Both the position numbers and the translations under genes were made by a program. From Moorena producens 3L (GTDB lineage: Bacteria; Cyanobacteriota; Cyanobacteriia; Cyanobacteriales; Coleofasciculaceae): a stretch of DNA of 64,000 nucleotides. Below, one piece after another: positions 36,524-45,602 of this stretch. The notes under the pieces were generated by a model, which made no database searches, had not been told where the DNA came from, and worked only from the letters and a program-made list of their open reading frames with translations. Location of the stretch: contig NZ_GL890975.1 of NCBI RefSeq assembly GCF_000211815.1, positions 37,786 through 101,785 of the forward strand, in the 5' to 3' direction. How positions within the stretch are numbered: the stretch's first letter is position 1; each line of letters begins with the position of its first letter.

Positions 36524-37930
36524 CGAATATATCGAGCCTCTGTTCGTGGTGATGTTCGCGTGGTAAGAAAGTTGCAAAAGACTCTGATGAAGTCCTGGAC
36601 TGCCAAAATGATAGCGGTCAGAAAAGTCACTCAGGAAAATAGAGGTAAAAAGACTGCCGGAATAGATGGGGTCAAAGCTTTAACCAACAAGCAACGCCTC
36701 GTCTTAGTAGCCAACCTCAAAACCTCCAAAAAGGCGAAGCCAACCAGAAGGGTATGGATACCTAAACCTGGACGGAAAGAAAAACGCCCACTGGGAATAC
36801 CGACCATGTATGACCGCGCATTACAGGCACTCGCCAAACAGGCTTTAGAACCTGAATGGGAAGCAAAATTTGAACCTAACTCATACGGGTTTAGACCAGG
36901 ACGCTCATGTCATGATACTATCGAAGCAATATTCAACTCCATCAGAAGCAAACCAAAATGGGTGCTAGATGCAGATATTGCTAAATGCTTCGATAAAATC
37001 AACCATAAAACCCTAATATCAAAACTAAATACTTATCCATCCATGAGACGTCTAATAAAGTCCTGGCTTAAAGCTGGTGTGATGGATAATGGAACATTCT
37101 CACCTACAAAAGAGGGCACTCCCCAAGGTGGAGTAATATCTCCACTTCTGGCGAACATAGCCCTCCACGGCATGGAAAAGGTTGTATGGGATTTTGCCGA
37201 TTCTGTTAAAGGCAAAAAGACCTATTACAAAAAAGGATTAAACCTAATCAGATATGCTGATGATTTCGTAATACTACACCAAGACCAGAAAGTGATAGAA
37301 GAATGTCAAAGGGTCATAAACGAATGGTTAAAAGACATGGGATTGGAATTAAAACCAAGTAAAACACAAATAATCCATAGTTTTGACGGATTTGACTTCT
37401 TAGGATTCAATATACGTCAATATCATGTAGGAAAAAACCACTCAAAACAAGGTTTTAAAACCATCATCAAACCATCAAAAGAAAAAGTTCTAGAACATTA
37501 TGGGCAACTCTCAAACACTATCAACCGTCATAGAGCTGCCCCCCAGGATATATTAATATACAACCTTAAACCCATTATAAGAGGATGGTGTAATTACTAC
37601 AGCTCAGTATGTAGTAAAGAAACATTCAAAGGGTTAGACCATAAACTCTGGAACAAATTACAAAGATGGGGATACAGGAGACATCCAAAGAAATCCAAGA
37701 CCTGGGTAAACCATAAATATTGGGGAACTCTAGAAGAGGACAATTGGGTATTCATGACTTTGGATAACTACCTACCCAAACATGGTAAAACACCCATAAT
37801 CAGGCACACCAAAGTCAAAGAATCCAGAAGTCCCTACGACGGAAACCTAATATACTGGAATACCAGAATGAGAAAACATCCTGAGATGACCACTCAGAAG
37901 GGAAGGCTTTTAGAACGGCAAGAAGGGTTT

Positions 37931-38028
37931 GAAGTTACCGTAAGATAGTGGAGCCTTTATAGTTGGTAGGTTATGCGTAAAAGGTTGAAGTCTTTTGTAG
38001 TAAGGCGACCCTATCTAAGGTTTCGTTT
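37931..38028 (+). mobile_element. MITE copy (98 bp) between maturase and HNH domains
   Basis: Left arm GATAGTGGAGCCTTTAT after GAAGTTACCGTAA; right arm AAGGCGACCCTATC, then TAAGGTTTCGTTT. The interior GGTTATGCGTAAAAGGTT is the reverse of the conserved AACCCTTTTATGCATAGCC. It has no coding capacity and separates two domains of one protein. Confidence 0.88.
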
Positions 38029-38246
38029 CCGGAAATGTGCTCATTGTGGTCTTACTTTCAGGGATGGAGATTCATTGGAAAAACATCATATTATACCACG
38101 CGCACTAGGTGGAAATAACCTAGATAAAAATCTAGAATTACTACACCTTCACTGTCACGACGCCAAACACGGGACAAAAATCGACGCCTCCGAGCTAGAT
38201 GAAAACCCGTTCTAGAGGTACCAATGACAATGGTTCCTATAATGAG

Positions 38247-38280
38247 GAGCCGTATGATGCGAAAGTATCACGTACGGTTC
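38247..38280 (+). ncRNA. Group II intron domain V
   Basis: A 34-nt hairpin. The outer stem is GAGCCGTA with TACGGTTC, with the catalytic AGC triad near the 5' base. The inner stem GATGC/GTATC closes a GAAA tetraloop. Size and layout are standard for domain V. A domain VI-like hairpin (GAGTCGGTGGGGCGACTC) follows at 38288-38305. Confidence 0.93.
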
Positions 38281-38516
38281 TGAAGACGAGTCGGTGGGGC
38301 GACTCACCGGCTTAGTTTAATTGTAGGACAAAAAGAGCTGTATCGTCATAATACTTGGCTTAGAGCTGAGTATCCCTTTGTAAAAGACTTGAACTCTCAC
38401 GCATGTCAAGCTTCGGTCGAAAGAGCTTATAGCTCAATCGCTAGATTTTACGATAAATGCAAAAAGAAAGCCCCCGGTAAAAAGGGATATCCCAAGTTCA
38501 AAAATTTCTCCCGATT

Positions 38517-38541
38517 CGGCGTAGCCGACGCTGCGCGAACA
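38517..38541. repeat. Short palindromic repeat in tnpB, in frame
   Basis: Variant CGTAGCCGACGCTGCGCGAAC of the GGCC..CGCGAAC family. It adds about eight residues in frame to the tnpB exon. A second variant at 38660-38682 (GGCAAAGCCGACGCTACGG) breaks the same gene further on. Confidence 0.72.
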
Positions 38542-38851
38542 GTTGAATACAAGACATCAGGGTGGAAATTATCAGGGGATGCTAAGTCGATAAACTTCTT
38601 AGACAAGAAAGGTATCGGGAAACTGAAACTGAAAGGGACTTGGGAGTTGTGGCGTTACGATTCGGCAAAGCCGACGCTACGGAAAAGCTAACCCGCGCGG
38701 GTTAGATTGGTTCGCCGTGCAGATGGCTATTATGTTCAGTTGTGTATAAAGGAATCTCTAGAACCTTCTCATAAAAATCTAGATAGCAGGAAACCCCGTG
38801 TCTTTAGACCGGGGAGGAATGCTCACAGTGGCTAAAGCCACCTAAGAGAAA

Positions 38852-39253
38852 CTATCCATGATGAGGATCATTAATGTATCTTTGGATAGTTTCAATGCTA
38901 ACCTTACCTGCCGTTGAGAAGAAATAACTGTTAGTCCAAAGAGATGGAAGTTTCTTTAGATCAGGAAACTCTTTTCTTAGGTAGTTGGCGCTTCTCCCTT
39001 TGAAAGCCCTTACGACTTGATATATCGCATCTGTGGGATTGATTTCGACGAATAAATGGATCTGGTCTGGTGCTACTTCAAGAACTTTGATATTCCAATT
39101 TTTATCTAGAGCTATCTCAGCGAATATTTCGTAAATTATATCTCGAATTTTATCCACAAGTACTTTTTTGCTTTTCGGGAACCATACAAGGTTAACAGTA
39201 CAAATACCCACTGCGTGATTGTAATGCCTATATCCAAAACTATTCTTTATCAA
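38852..39253 (-). CDS. IS200-type TnpA, Y1 transposase
   Basis: A 133-residue single-strand transposase of the IS200/IS605 family, the usual size. The catalytic tyrosine is in ETIQRYINDPHHG, and VRAFKGRSANYLRKEFP is the typical central helix. The metal-binding HUH motif, normally H-x-H as in PDHVHLF, reads PDQIHLFVE, with Gln at the first His. It lies divergent to the broken tnpB of the same element. The frame is intact, but the missing His may impair cleavage. The family call is firm; activity is doubtful. Confidence 0.88.
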   Translation of the reverse strand: MIKNSFGYRHYNHAVGICTVNLVWFPKSKKVLVDKIRDIIYEIFAEIALDKNWNIKVLEVAPDQIHLFVEINPTDAIYQVVRAFKGRSANYLRKEFPDLKKLPSLWTNSYFFSTAGKVSIETIQRYINDPHHG

Positions 39254-39332
39254 TTTATTTGACTTCCGGACTTGCTGTTGTTATTAATGTAGTTTTTTAT
39301 AAAAATAACGACAACTTAATATGAGATCGATA

Positions 39333-40614
39333 ATGGCTAAAACCAATAAACAGATAGGGGTGCAGCAAATAAATATTGTTGCACCTAGATCAAGAGACAG
39401 AAGCGATGGTTGAGTATCTTTGCCGCCAATCAGGCAAGCTCTACAATATGGGGGTTTACTCTGCCCGGCAAATCTTCTTTAAGACAGGCCGATTGCTGAC
39501 AGGTAAATTCGACTTGATATACGAAGAAAGCATAGGAAAAAACTTAATAGCTAAGTCGCTTCCTTCAACACCAGCACAACAAACGTTATTAAGCGTAACT
39601 GAAAGCTTTAAAGGCTACAATAAACTAAGAGATATTTGGTTCAATGGGCAATTACAAAGCAAACCAAAACCTCCTGGATATCTCAAAGGAGCGAAACTGT
39701 TCAAGGTAAGTTACCCTAACTCGGGCGGCCAGAAGCCCAAGGTTATAAATGGTAATCTCAGATTTGCCCTTGGGCTGACTGTAAAAAGGTGGTTTGACAT
39801 TAAATATTTTGAAATTCATTTCCCTACTAACCTAGAGGGTATAAAAATAAAGGAATGGACTATTTTGCCCAAAAATGGAGCTTTCTACTTAGAGATTTCC
39901 TATGAGCTTCTTGAATGGTACAAAGGCACGCAATTAAACAATAAATAAGCCCTTTCTATAGATTTCGGAACCGCTGACAATTTAGCAGCCTGTGTTGATA
40001 CACTAGGGAATTCTTTTCTCGTTGACTCCCGAGCCATTAAGGCTTACAACCAGCTTTGGAATAAGCAAGTATCGACAAGAAAAGAAGGAAAGTCCCAGGA
40101 CTATTGGGATGAATGGCTTGATCGAGTTACCCGTAAACGGAATCACAGAATTAGAGACGGGATAAACAAGGCAGCTAAACTTATCGTCGATCACTGCTTA
40201 AAAAATTCCATTGGCACAATTGTAGTGGGCTGGAATGAAGGCTTTAAAAGTAGGGCAAAAATGGGGATAATAAACAATCAAAAGTTTGTTCAAATTCCTC
40301 TTGGAAAGCTCAAAGATAGACTTGAGCAACTATGCCAGATCCATCCCATTCAATTAGAGATAACAGAAGAAGCATACACCAGTAAGGCTAGCTATCTCGA
40401 CGGAGACTCCCTGCCTGAGTTTGGACAAAAACCGAACGGGTGGAAAGCGTCAGGAAAGCGTCTTAAACGTGGTCTTTACAAAAGTGGTGATGGTTCAATT
40501 GTAAATGCCGATTTAAACGGTAGTGCAAACATTCTTAGAAAAGTAGCTAGAAAGCTAGACATTGATCTTAGCCGACGCTCGTTGACGGCCTTTGACGACC
40601 GTAGCAAGGATTAG
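39333..40614 (+). pseudogene. tnpB of the IS200/IS605 element, one stop and one frameshift
   Basis: From the ATG at 39333 the protein reads MAKTNKQIGVQQINIV, then shifts frame near 39376 to HLDQETEAMVEYLCRQSGKL. A single in-frame TAA at 39946-39948 interrupts it just before the RuvC motif SIDFGTADN. After this the same frame stays open to 40614 through ITEEAYTSKASYLDGDSLPE and NADLNGSANILRK. This variant lacks the CxxC zinc finger seen in the TnpBs at 46583 and 51504. Translation could in principle start at 39376, but the conserved N-terminus upstream argues for a real frameshift. TnpB is the RNA-guided nuclease of these elements; this copy is probably inactive. Confidence 0.85.
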
Positions 40615-40658
40615 ATTGTGGGAGCTACCTCAGTCTAGCCTGTTAGCAGAATCCCCGT

Positions 40659-43082
40659 CTATGCACGAGCGGGGAGTGTCAAATGCTCCTCCAAAAGCTT
40701 TTTAGCCCGAGGCTTATAAATCAGATGGAACAGTGCCTCTAGATAACGCAGCATATCCTCCTGGTTTGCCTTAGACGTATAGTTCCAGAAGCCATAAATC
40801 CGTGCTAAGGATAGTAACCGTGTAGTGTGGATTTTCCAGGTATAGGTGCTGTAGACTCGTTCTATGCCCTGATTGGAAATTTCCTCCCAGTACTGGGGAT
40901 TTTCCTCACACTTAGTCACAAAATCCAGGATTTTCTGAGCCATTTCCTCCTGGTTAGTAGGGTTAATCAGGATACCATTGACCTTATCCTGAATAATCTC
41001 CAACGGTCCACCAAATTGGGTACCAAAGGTTGGCAAACCAGAAATCATGGATTCCAAAATTGTTAGACCAAAGGCTTCAAATAGCGCTGGCTGCACAAAA
41101 ATACCATGACGGTCAGCAATCACCCGATACACTTCACCAGAGTCACTCTTTGACAAGCGCACCCCTAACCAGCGGATCTTGCCGTAGAGATTATACTCCT
41201 CAATAATCTGGTAAAGCTTGATAATTTCTGCCTTTTCTTCGCTGTCGCTGGAGTCTTCAGTGCGCAAGTTACCCGCAATTAAAATCAAGTTACAGCGTTC
41301 CTGCAACTTTCGACTCTTACCAAAGCACTCCGCTAATCCAGTCAGGTTCTTAATTCGGTCAAGACGAGCCATGGAAAAAATCGGGCGCTTGTTAGGATAA
41401 TCCAGTTTGCCAAAGACCTGGGCCTCGTCGTCTAGGGTAAACAAGAATTCATCCAACCGCTTAATATCACTAGCTACTCGCCCTTGAGTGCGGGTGTAGG
41501 GGAAGAAGACGGTTTCATTTACCCCCGGTGGTACTACATTAAACTTCGGAGAGAATAACTCAATGCCATTAATCACATGATACAGGTCTGGCATAGTGAA
41601 ATTCTGGTAAGACTCATACTGACCCACACTATCAGCAGTACCCACAATCTCCTGATAGGTACTGCTGATAATAAAATTAGCCGCATTCATGGCAATTAAA
41701 TCAGCAGTAAATTGCAGGGAGAAGTGGTACTGCTGTTCTGAGTCTTGCCAGTACAGGTTACTAAACAGGTATTTGGACTTTTCTAGGGCATGGGCAATAT
41801 TGCACTGGGTAACTTTCAACCGTCGCGCCAGCAGGAAGGCTACTAGATTGCCATCGGAATAGTTTCCTACAATCAGGTCAGGACGACCTTGGAATTCTGC
41901 TAGCAGTTCCTTTTCGGCATCGATGGCGTAGGTTTCTAGGTACGGCCAAATCTCAAACCGAGAAATCCAATCCTGGGTAACTTTGGGATTGAACTCTCGA
42001 AACGGTACCCGTAAAATCCAGGCATTTTCTGTACCCTTAATTTTCTCTAACCGTTCATTACACCGAGTTCCATCATTGTTGGGGATTAAGCGGGTGAGAA
42101 TGATCACCTTAGGCTGAATGTTTAATCCCGCCAGAGTCAGGTTTTCTTGCAACTGCTTTTCTAAACTCTTGGCTTGGTCAAGGACATATACCACTTGACC
42201 CCCTGTATCTGGACGCCCTAATACCCCTTCTTGTCCAAACCAGCCGTGAACCGATACCAGGACAATCCGGAAAATCATTGGGATGCGGGAGAGGAACTGT
42301 TCCAATGCCCTATCATCGGGTTCATCAATCAATTCATCCAGCATTGCCAAGGTTTCCCGCACTCGACTAGCAGTGTTTCCCCAGCCTGGTTCAAAACCCA
42401 TCTCTTGCAGCTTAAAGCGGAATTTATCATAGGATTCGCTGTCTGGGCGATCGCTTACAAATTCCAAAGCCAACTTCACCTGCTCTGACAGTTGCTGGTG
42501 ATTGTGAATGCGCTCGTTAATCAGGAGCTGGTTTCCATGGAAATGACGCACTTTCAAGAAACCGTACAACGACTCCAACCACTGCTCAGGGTCTTGAAAC
42601 AGTTTACTGGAGAGATAGCGGTTTAGGAAGCGGACTCCCTTGCCAATATTCTTGGGATCGCGAATGAGTGGGCTGTAGTCATAAAACGGCTGAAAATCCA
42701 GCTGGAGAACCTCCCCGACCTTGGGGTTGTAGCGATTGACAAAGCGATCGCCTATATCCAGCAGTTCCTCTGGTGTCACCTCTTGCGCCCTCAAGTCTTC
42801 AAACAGACGGAAAGCTCTTTTAGCCGCAATTTTTGGTCGGATAATCAAGCATAGACTTTCATCTTCCAGAATAATTTCCTGGGTGTAATAAATCAGCTTC
42901 CCTAAATGAGAAGAATGATAAAAGTATTCGGATTTTTTGTGCTTAGTGCAGTATTCATTAAAAGCAGCCAGAATTTCGTTGCGCAGTAAATACCTGGGTT
43001 CTGCAGTTTTTAACTGGCTGGTAAAGTGACGTAGATCGCTCTTTTCGTCACTTTCGAGAACATCCTGAATTAGGTTGAGCAT
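40659..43082 (-). CDS. susA: Sucrose synthase
   Basis: An 807-residue GT4-type sucrose synthase, which reversibly splits sucrose with a nucleoside diphosphate to give fructose and NDP-glucose. Characteristic blocks are VLVSVHGWFGQEGVLGRPDT with GGQVVYVLDQ, the mid-region FTMPDLYHVINGIELFSPKF, and the donor-site segment EAFGLTILESMISGLPTFGT. Length matches cyanobacterial enzymes (about 800). The last residues (LTLPARA) are encoded by the right-end hairpin of the neighbouring IS605 element, so the native C-terminus has been replaced for about ten residues. It is monocistronic here. In cyanobacteria the enzyme usually cleaves sucrose, linking it to polysaccharide and nitrogen metabolism. Confidence 0.95.
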   Translation of the reverse strand: MLNLIQDVLESDEKSDLRHFTSQLKTAEPRYLLRNEILAAFNEYCTKHKKSEYFYHSSHLGKLIYYTQEIILEDESLCLIIRPKIAAKRAFRLFEDLRAQEVTPEELLDIGDRFVNRYNPKVGEVLQLDFQPFYDYSPLIRDPKNIGKGVRFLNRYLSSKLFQDPEQWLESLYGFLKVRHFHGNQLLINERIHNHQQLSEQVKLALEFVSDRPDSESYDKFRFKLQEMGFEPGWGNTASRVRETLAMLDELIDEPDDRALEQFLSRIPMIFRIVLVSVHGWFGQEGVLGRPDTGGQVVYVLDQAKSLEKQLQENLTLAGLNIQPKVIILTRLIPNNDGTRCNERLEKIKGTENAWILRVPFREFNPKVTQDWISRFEIWPYLETYAIDAEKELLAEFQGRPDLIVGNYSDGNLVAFLLARRLKVTQCNIAHALEKSKYLFSNLYWQDSEQQYHFSLQFTADLIAMNAANFIISSTYQEIVGTADSVGQYESYQNFTMPDLYHVINGIELFSPKFNVVPPGVNETVFFPYTRTQGRVASDIKRLDEFLFTLDDEAQVFGKLDYPNKRPIFSMARLDRIKNLTGLAECFGKSRKLQERCNLILIAGNLRTEDSSDSEEKAEIIKLYQIIEEYNLYGKIRWLGVRLSKSDSGEVYRVIADRHGIFVQPALFEAFGLTILESMISGLPTFGTQFGGPLEIIQDKVNGILINPTNQEEMAQKILDFVTKCEENPQYWEEISNQGIERVYSTYTWKIHTTRLLSLARIYGFWNYTSKANQEDMLRYLEALFHLIYKPRAKKLLEEHLTLPARA

Positions 43083-43243
43083 TGAAACTCCCCAAATACA
43101 AGTCCACTATATTGAAACCAACAACCCTATAAAAAATTCCTCTAAAGAATAGTCATTCCCGCGCACTACCGATCAGGAATAGATATTCTTTTAGATATAT
43201 GGACAACGTTCTCGCAAAACAACTATCTTGGCATAAATAAATA

Positions 43244-44785
43244 TTAAAGCATGTAAAGCTGCCCATACTTCTGCCGGATGTAGCGAATGAATGGATCGAT
43301 GCGTAAAGCAGTACCAGTGACGCTCTTAATCAATTCAGCCGCTGTGTATTTGCAACCGTGTTGGTAAATGTTGTCCTTCAACCAATTATGGAGCGTACTA
43401 AAGTTTCCTTGCTCAATTTTTGGTATAATTTCAGGTTGTTCCGTTACTGCGGCTTCAAAAAACTGGGCGCTCATCAAGTTACCCAAGGTGTAGCATTGGA
43501 ACATTCCCCCAATCTGACCAGTGTACCAGTGAACATCTTGCAACACCCCGTCACTGTCATTCTGGGGAACAACCCCTAAATCTTCACGATAGCGTTCATT
43601 CCAGGCTTCCGGTAAATCCCTCACCTGTAGCCTACCCTCAAGCATCATCAGTTCTAAGTCAAAGCGGATCATGACGTGGAGATTGTAAGTCACTTCATCA
43701 GCATCCATGCGGATTACAGACCGCTGCACCTTGTTGATTGCCTGATAAAAGGCATCGAGGGAAACATTACCCAGTTGAGAGGGGAAGTAGGATTGTACTT
43801 GGGGATAGAAAAATTTCCAGAAGCCCCGACTACGCCCAACAATATTTTCCCAAAGTCGGGACTGGCTCTCATGGACCCCCGAGGATGTCCCACAGGCAAG
43901 AGGAGTGCCTTCCAAATCTCGTCTAATTCCTTGCTCATAAAGACCATGACCCATTTCGTGGATGCTGCTAAATAGAGCCTGACTCAGGTCATCTTGATCA
44001 ACACGGGTCGTAATGCGCACATCACCGGTAGAGAAGTTGATCATAAATGGGTGATGGGTTTGGTCTTGCCTTCCCCGCTCAAAGTCATATCCCATTTGCT
44101 TGATGACCTTGAGAGTCAAATCTAACTGTTGCTCTTCAGGATATCTTTGGTGTAAACAGTTGTCATCGGTGGGACTTTGGGCAGTAATAGCCTCGACAAT
44201 TGGCACTAATTCCTCTCGCAACTGAGAAAAAAGCCTCCGCAAAATAGAGACTTTCATCCCATAGTCAGCAAAGTCAATTAACGGGTCAGCGATATGTTCG
44301 TAACCTGGGAAAAAATCAGCCATTTCACGGCTGAGGTCAAGAGTTTTTTCCAAGTAAGGGCGCACCGCTGCAAAGTCGTTGGTGGCTCTTGCCTTTACCC
44401 AAACACTGTACGTTTGGGTCCGATGTTCAGAGAATTCTCCCATAAATTCCGCTGGCACCTGCACGGCTCTGTGGTAATTTTTTCTAGTGCAGCGGATTAA
44501 GCTAGCTTCGTCAGAAAAGTAAGGTAGAGTTTCTTCATAGGGGCGTAACCCTTCCAGGAGTTCGCCCATGGCTGGGTCAGTAAATTTACTATGGGCAATT
44601 TTTTGTAGAGTAGCCAGCTGACGTCCCCTAGCAGCTGCACCACCGGGAGGCATATAGGTGGCCTGATCCCAGTACAACAAAGATGCGGCTGCTTCTAAGT
44701 CGTTAATTTCACTAAGGCGTTTTTTGAGTTTGAGAAGTTTCGGTTGAGTTTTTTCGGTAGTCTGCATGATGCTAGATTGACACAT
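43244..44785 (-). CDS. Metallocarboxypeptidase, M32 (Taq) family
   Basis: A 513-residue cytosolic zinc carboxypeptidase. The zinc motif is HEMGH in FSSIHEMGHGLYEQGIRRDL, with the downstream Glu region GVHESQSRLWENIVGRSRGF typical of M32. Length is normal (about 500). The family removes C-terminal residues from peptides, with a preference other than proline. Translation may start at the second Met (MQTTEKTQPKLLKLKKRL), six residues in; the upstream MCQSSI is less typical. It is transcribed in the same direction as susA with a 161-nt gap, so it may have its own promoter. Confidence 0.92.
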   Translation of the reverse strand: MCQSSIMQTTEKTQPKLLKLKKRLSEINDLEAAASLLYWDQATYMPPGGAAARGRQLATLQKIAHSKFTDPAMGELLEGLRPYEETLPYFSDEASLIRCTRKNYHRAVQVPAEFMGEFSEHRTQTYSVWVKARATNDFAAVRPYLEKTLDLSREMADFFPGYEHIADPLIDFADYGMKVSILRRLFSQLREELVPIVEAITAQSPTDDNCLHQRYPEEQQLDLTLKVIKQMGYDFERGRQDQTHHPFMINFSTGDVRITTRVDQDDLSQALFSSIHEMGHGLYEQGIRRDLEGTPLACGTSSGVHESQSRLWENIVGRSRGFWKFFYPQVQSYFPSQLGNVSLDAFYQAINKVQRSVIRMDADEVTYNLHVMIRFDLELMMLEGRLQVRDLPEAWNERYREDLGVVPQNDSDGVLQDVHWYTGQIGGMFQCYTLGNLMSAQFFEAAVTEQPEIIPKIEQGNFSTLHNWLKDNIYQHGCKYTAAELIKSVTGTALRIDPFIRYIRQKYGQLYML

Positions 44786-45575
44786 TCAGGCTATTAGTTT
44801 ATGGTTACGGTATTTTGCCGAATAGTAAATGTACACCTGACGACCGAAAATAAAAATCTTACCCACAAAAATGTCCGATACTAATGAATCAGACAAGTGG
44901 GCTGAAAGCTAAGACCAAGTTGCGTTTTTCAAGTGCAATTTACTTGTCGGACAATGGCGAAATAACCAAGTCCTTATTTCCTCTCGTTACGATTTAAGCT
45001 GCAACTTGGTACGAGCACTCTGGTAAAGCTGAGTAACTGACTCAGATGCCAATGGCTATGAAAACGTCATACCCATAGCTGAGTGTTATAGCATAGTATA
45101 CGAACTACTATTGTGCCATTTCTTAAGGACTTACTAGTATAGTGTAATCCCTTAAAACCAGACAATCGCTCTAGCTATTGGCACAGTGGTAAGTATTCCT
45201 ACCGACTGAAGCTCACAGCCACTAGCTTCGAGCTTGTCCAATACTCGCCGAAAGTAGGATGTCACAAGGATCTGTTTGCACTCTCATTTGGCTCAGGACT
45301 TATGCACCCTTTCCGTGTACAACCTGTGTAAATCTGAAGTTCTGTAATCCTAAGTTCGATTTTTCCTATTAGTAAAAACCTATTCCTAAAAACTTTTTAG
45401 TAAAAACCTTGATTTTTGGTTTTATATCATGTCGGGATAATTACCCTTAATAAAAATCTCCCCCATCTACCCATCTCCCCACACTTTCCACCCTCCCCAC
45501 ACTTCCCACCCTCCCTCTAAATTATGGGTATTCAACCTGACTTGATATTAGCTGGAGTTTGTCCTATGGATGCAA
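44786..45575. other. Intergenic region with nested inverted repeats
   Basis: No gene is seen in ~790 bases. An inverted repeat ACCAAGTTGC / GCAACTTGGT (44914-44923 and 45001-45010) encloses a smaller one, GAAATAA / TTATTTC, which may be a small non-coding element. C-rich pyrimidine repeats (CTCCCC/CCCACAC) lie near 45460-45520. Confidence 0.5.
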
Positions 45576-45602
45576 GCCTTTTACCTTTTACCTTTTACCT
45601 TG
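45576..45602. repeat. Heptamer repeat TTACCTT at gene 3' end
   Basis: Three to four copies of a 7-nt unit, followed by GGCCAAAGGCCATCCCAAGC. The pair encodes the final residues (WPLAKVKGKR) of the matrixin-like protein. Confidence 0.7.

Larger units (their letters stand above)
36380..38215 (+). pseudogene. Group II intron reverse transcriptase/maturase with HNH domain, disrupted twice
   Basis: The natural start is probably ATG at 36380 (MSNTLGFSQKSEWNKVNWRK). The frame is lost at 36472-36523, where a 52-bp palindromic repeat interrupts KLQKR / IYRASVRGDVR. The main open block (36560-37948) holds RT motifs including the catalytic RYADDFVILH and GTPQGGVISPLLANI, and a maturase X-like region (PIIRGWCNYYSSV). 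At 37931 a MITE copy ends this frame (residues EVTVR come from it). The HNH endonuclease domain resumes downstream (KCAHCGLTFRDGD, HHIIPRALGGNN, LHLHCHDAKHG, to 38215). Without the two inserts, one protein of about 580 residues would be restored, a normal size for a bacterial class group II intron protein. Confidence 0.88.
35796..38321 (+). mobile_element. Group II intron, ~2526 bp, inserted in tnpB
   Basis: The 5' end is GTGCGATT (GUGYG consensus) directly after exon bases AAAGG. The 3' end is TTTAAT, followed by exon TGTAGGACAA. Joining the exons gives AAA GGT GTA GGA CAA (KGVGQ), an intact tnpB reading, which fixes both boundaries. A 34-nt domain V is at 38247-38280, and a maturase/RT gene with an HNH tail occupies the interior. 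The maturase is broken, so mobility would need a helper in trans. Splicing itself cannot be judged from sequence. Confidence 0.9.
35674..38770 (+). pseudogene. tnpB (IS200/IS605-type), split by a group II intron and truncated
   Basis: Exon 1 (35674-35795) encodes MKVLEFKVKGKKAQYAAIDE up to YWMDNK. After removal of the intron (35796-38321) the frame resumes as GVGQKELYRHNTWLRAEYPF through ASVERAYSSIARFYDKCKKK. Downstream, two short palindromic repeats interrupt it: the first (38517-38541) adds residues in frame (GVADAART), the second (38660-38682) is followed by a frame change to VRRADGYYVQLCIKESLEP. The gene then stops where the next IS200/IS605 element begins near 38776, so the RuvC catalytic part is missing. 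TnpB is an RNA-guided nuclease that helps its element persist; this copy is dead. The related copy at 46583 shares the WMDNKG region. Confidence 0.87.
38776..40678. mobile_element. IS200/IS605 element with divergent tnpA and tnpB
   Basis: The left-end hairpin is AACCCCGTGTCTTTAGACCG then GGG, near 38780-38803. The right-end hairpin is CCCCGTCTATGCACGAGCGG then GG (40654-40675), ending in AGTGTCAA. The same two hairpin types bound the element at 46455-48096. tnpA (minus) and tnpB (plus) face outward, a known IS605 layout. No target duplication is expected for this family. Its right end forms the 3' end of the sucrose synthase gene. Confidence 0.8.

Noticed and set aside
37973..38215. Independent HNH endonuclease gene
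   Set aside because: Its first ~20 residues are MITE sequence and the rest is the natural C-terminal domain of the intron maturase.
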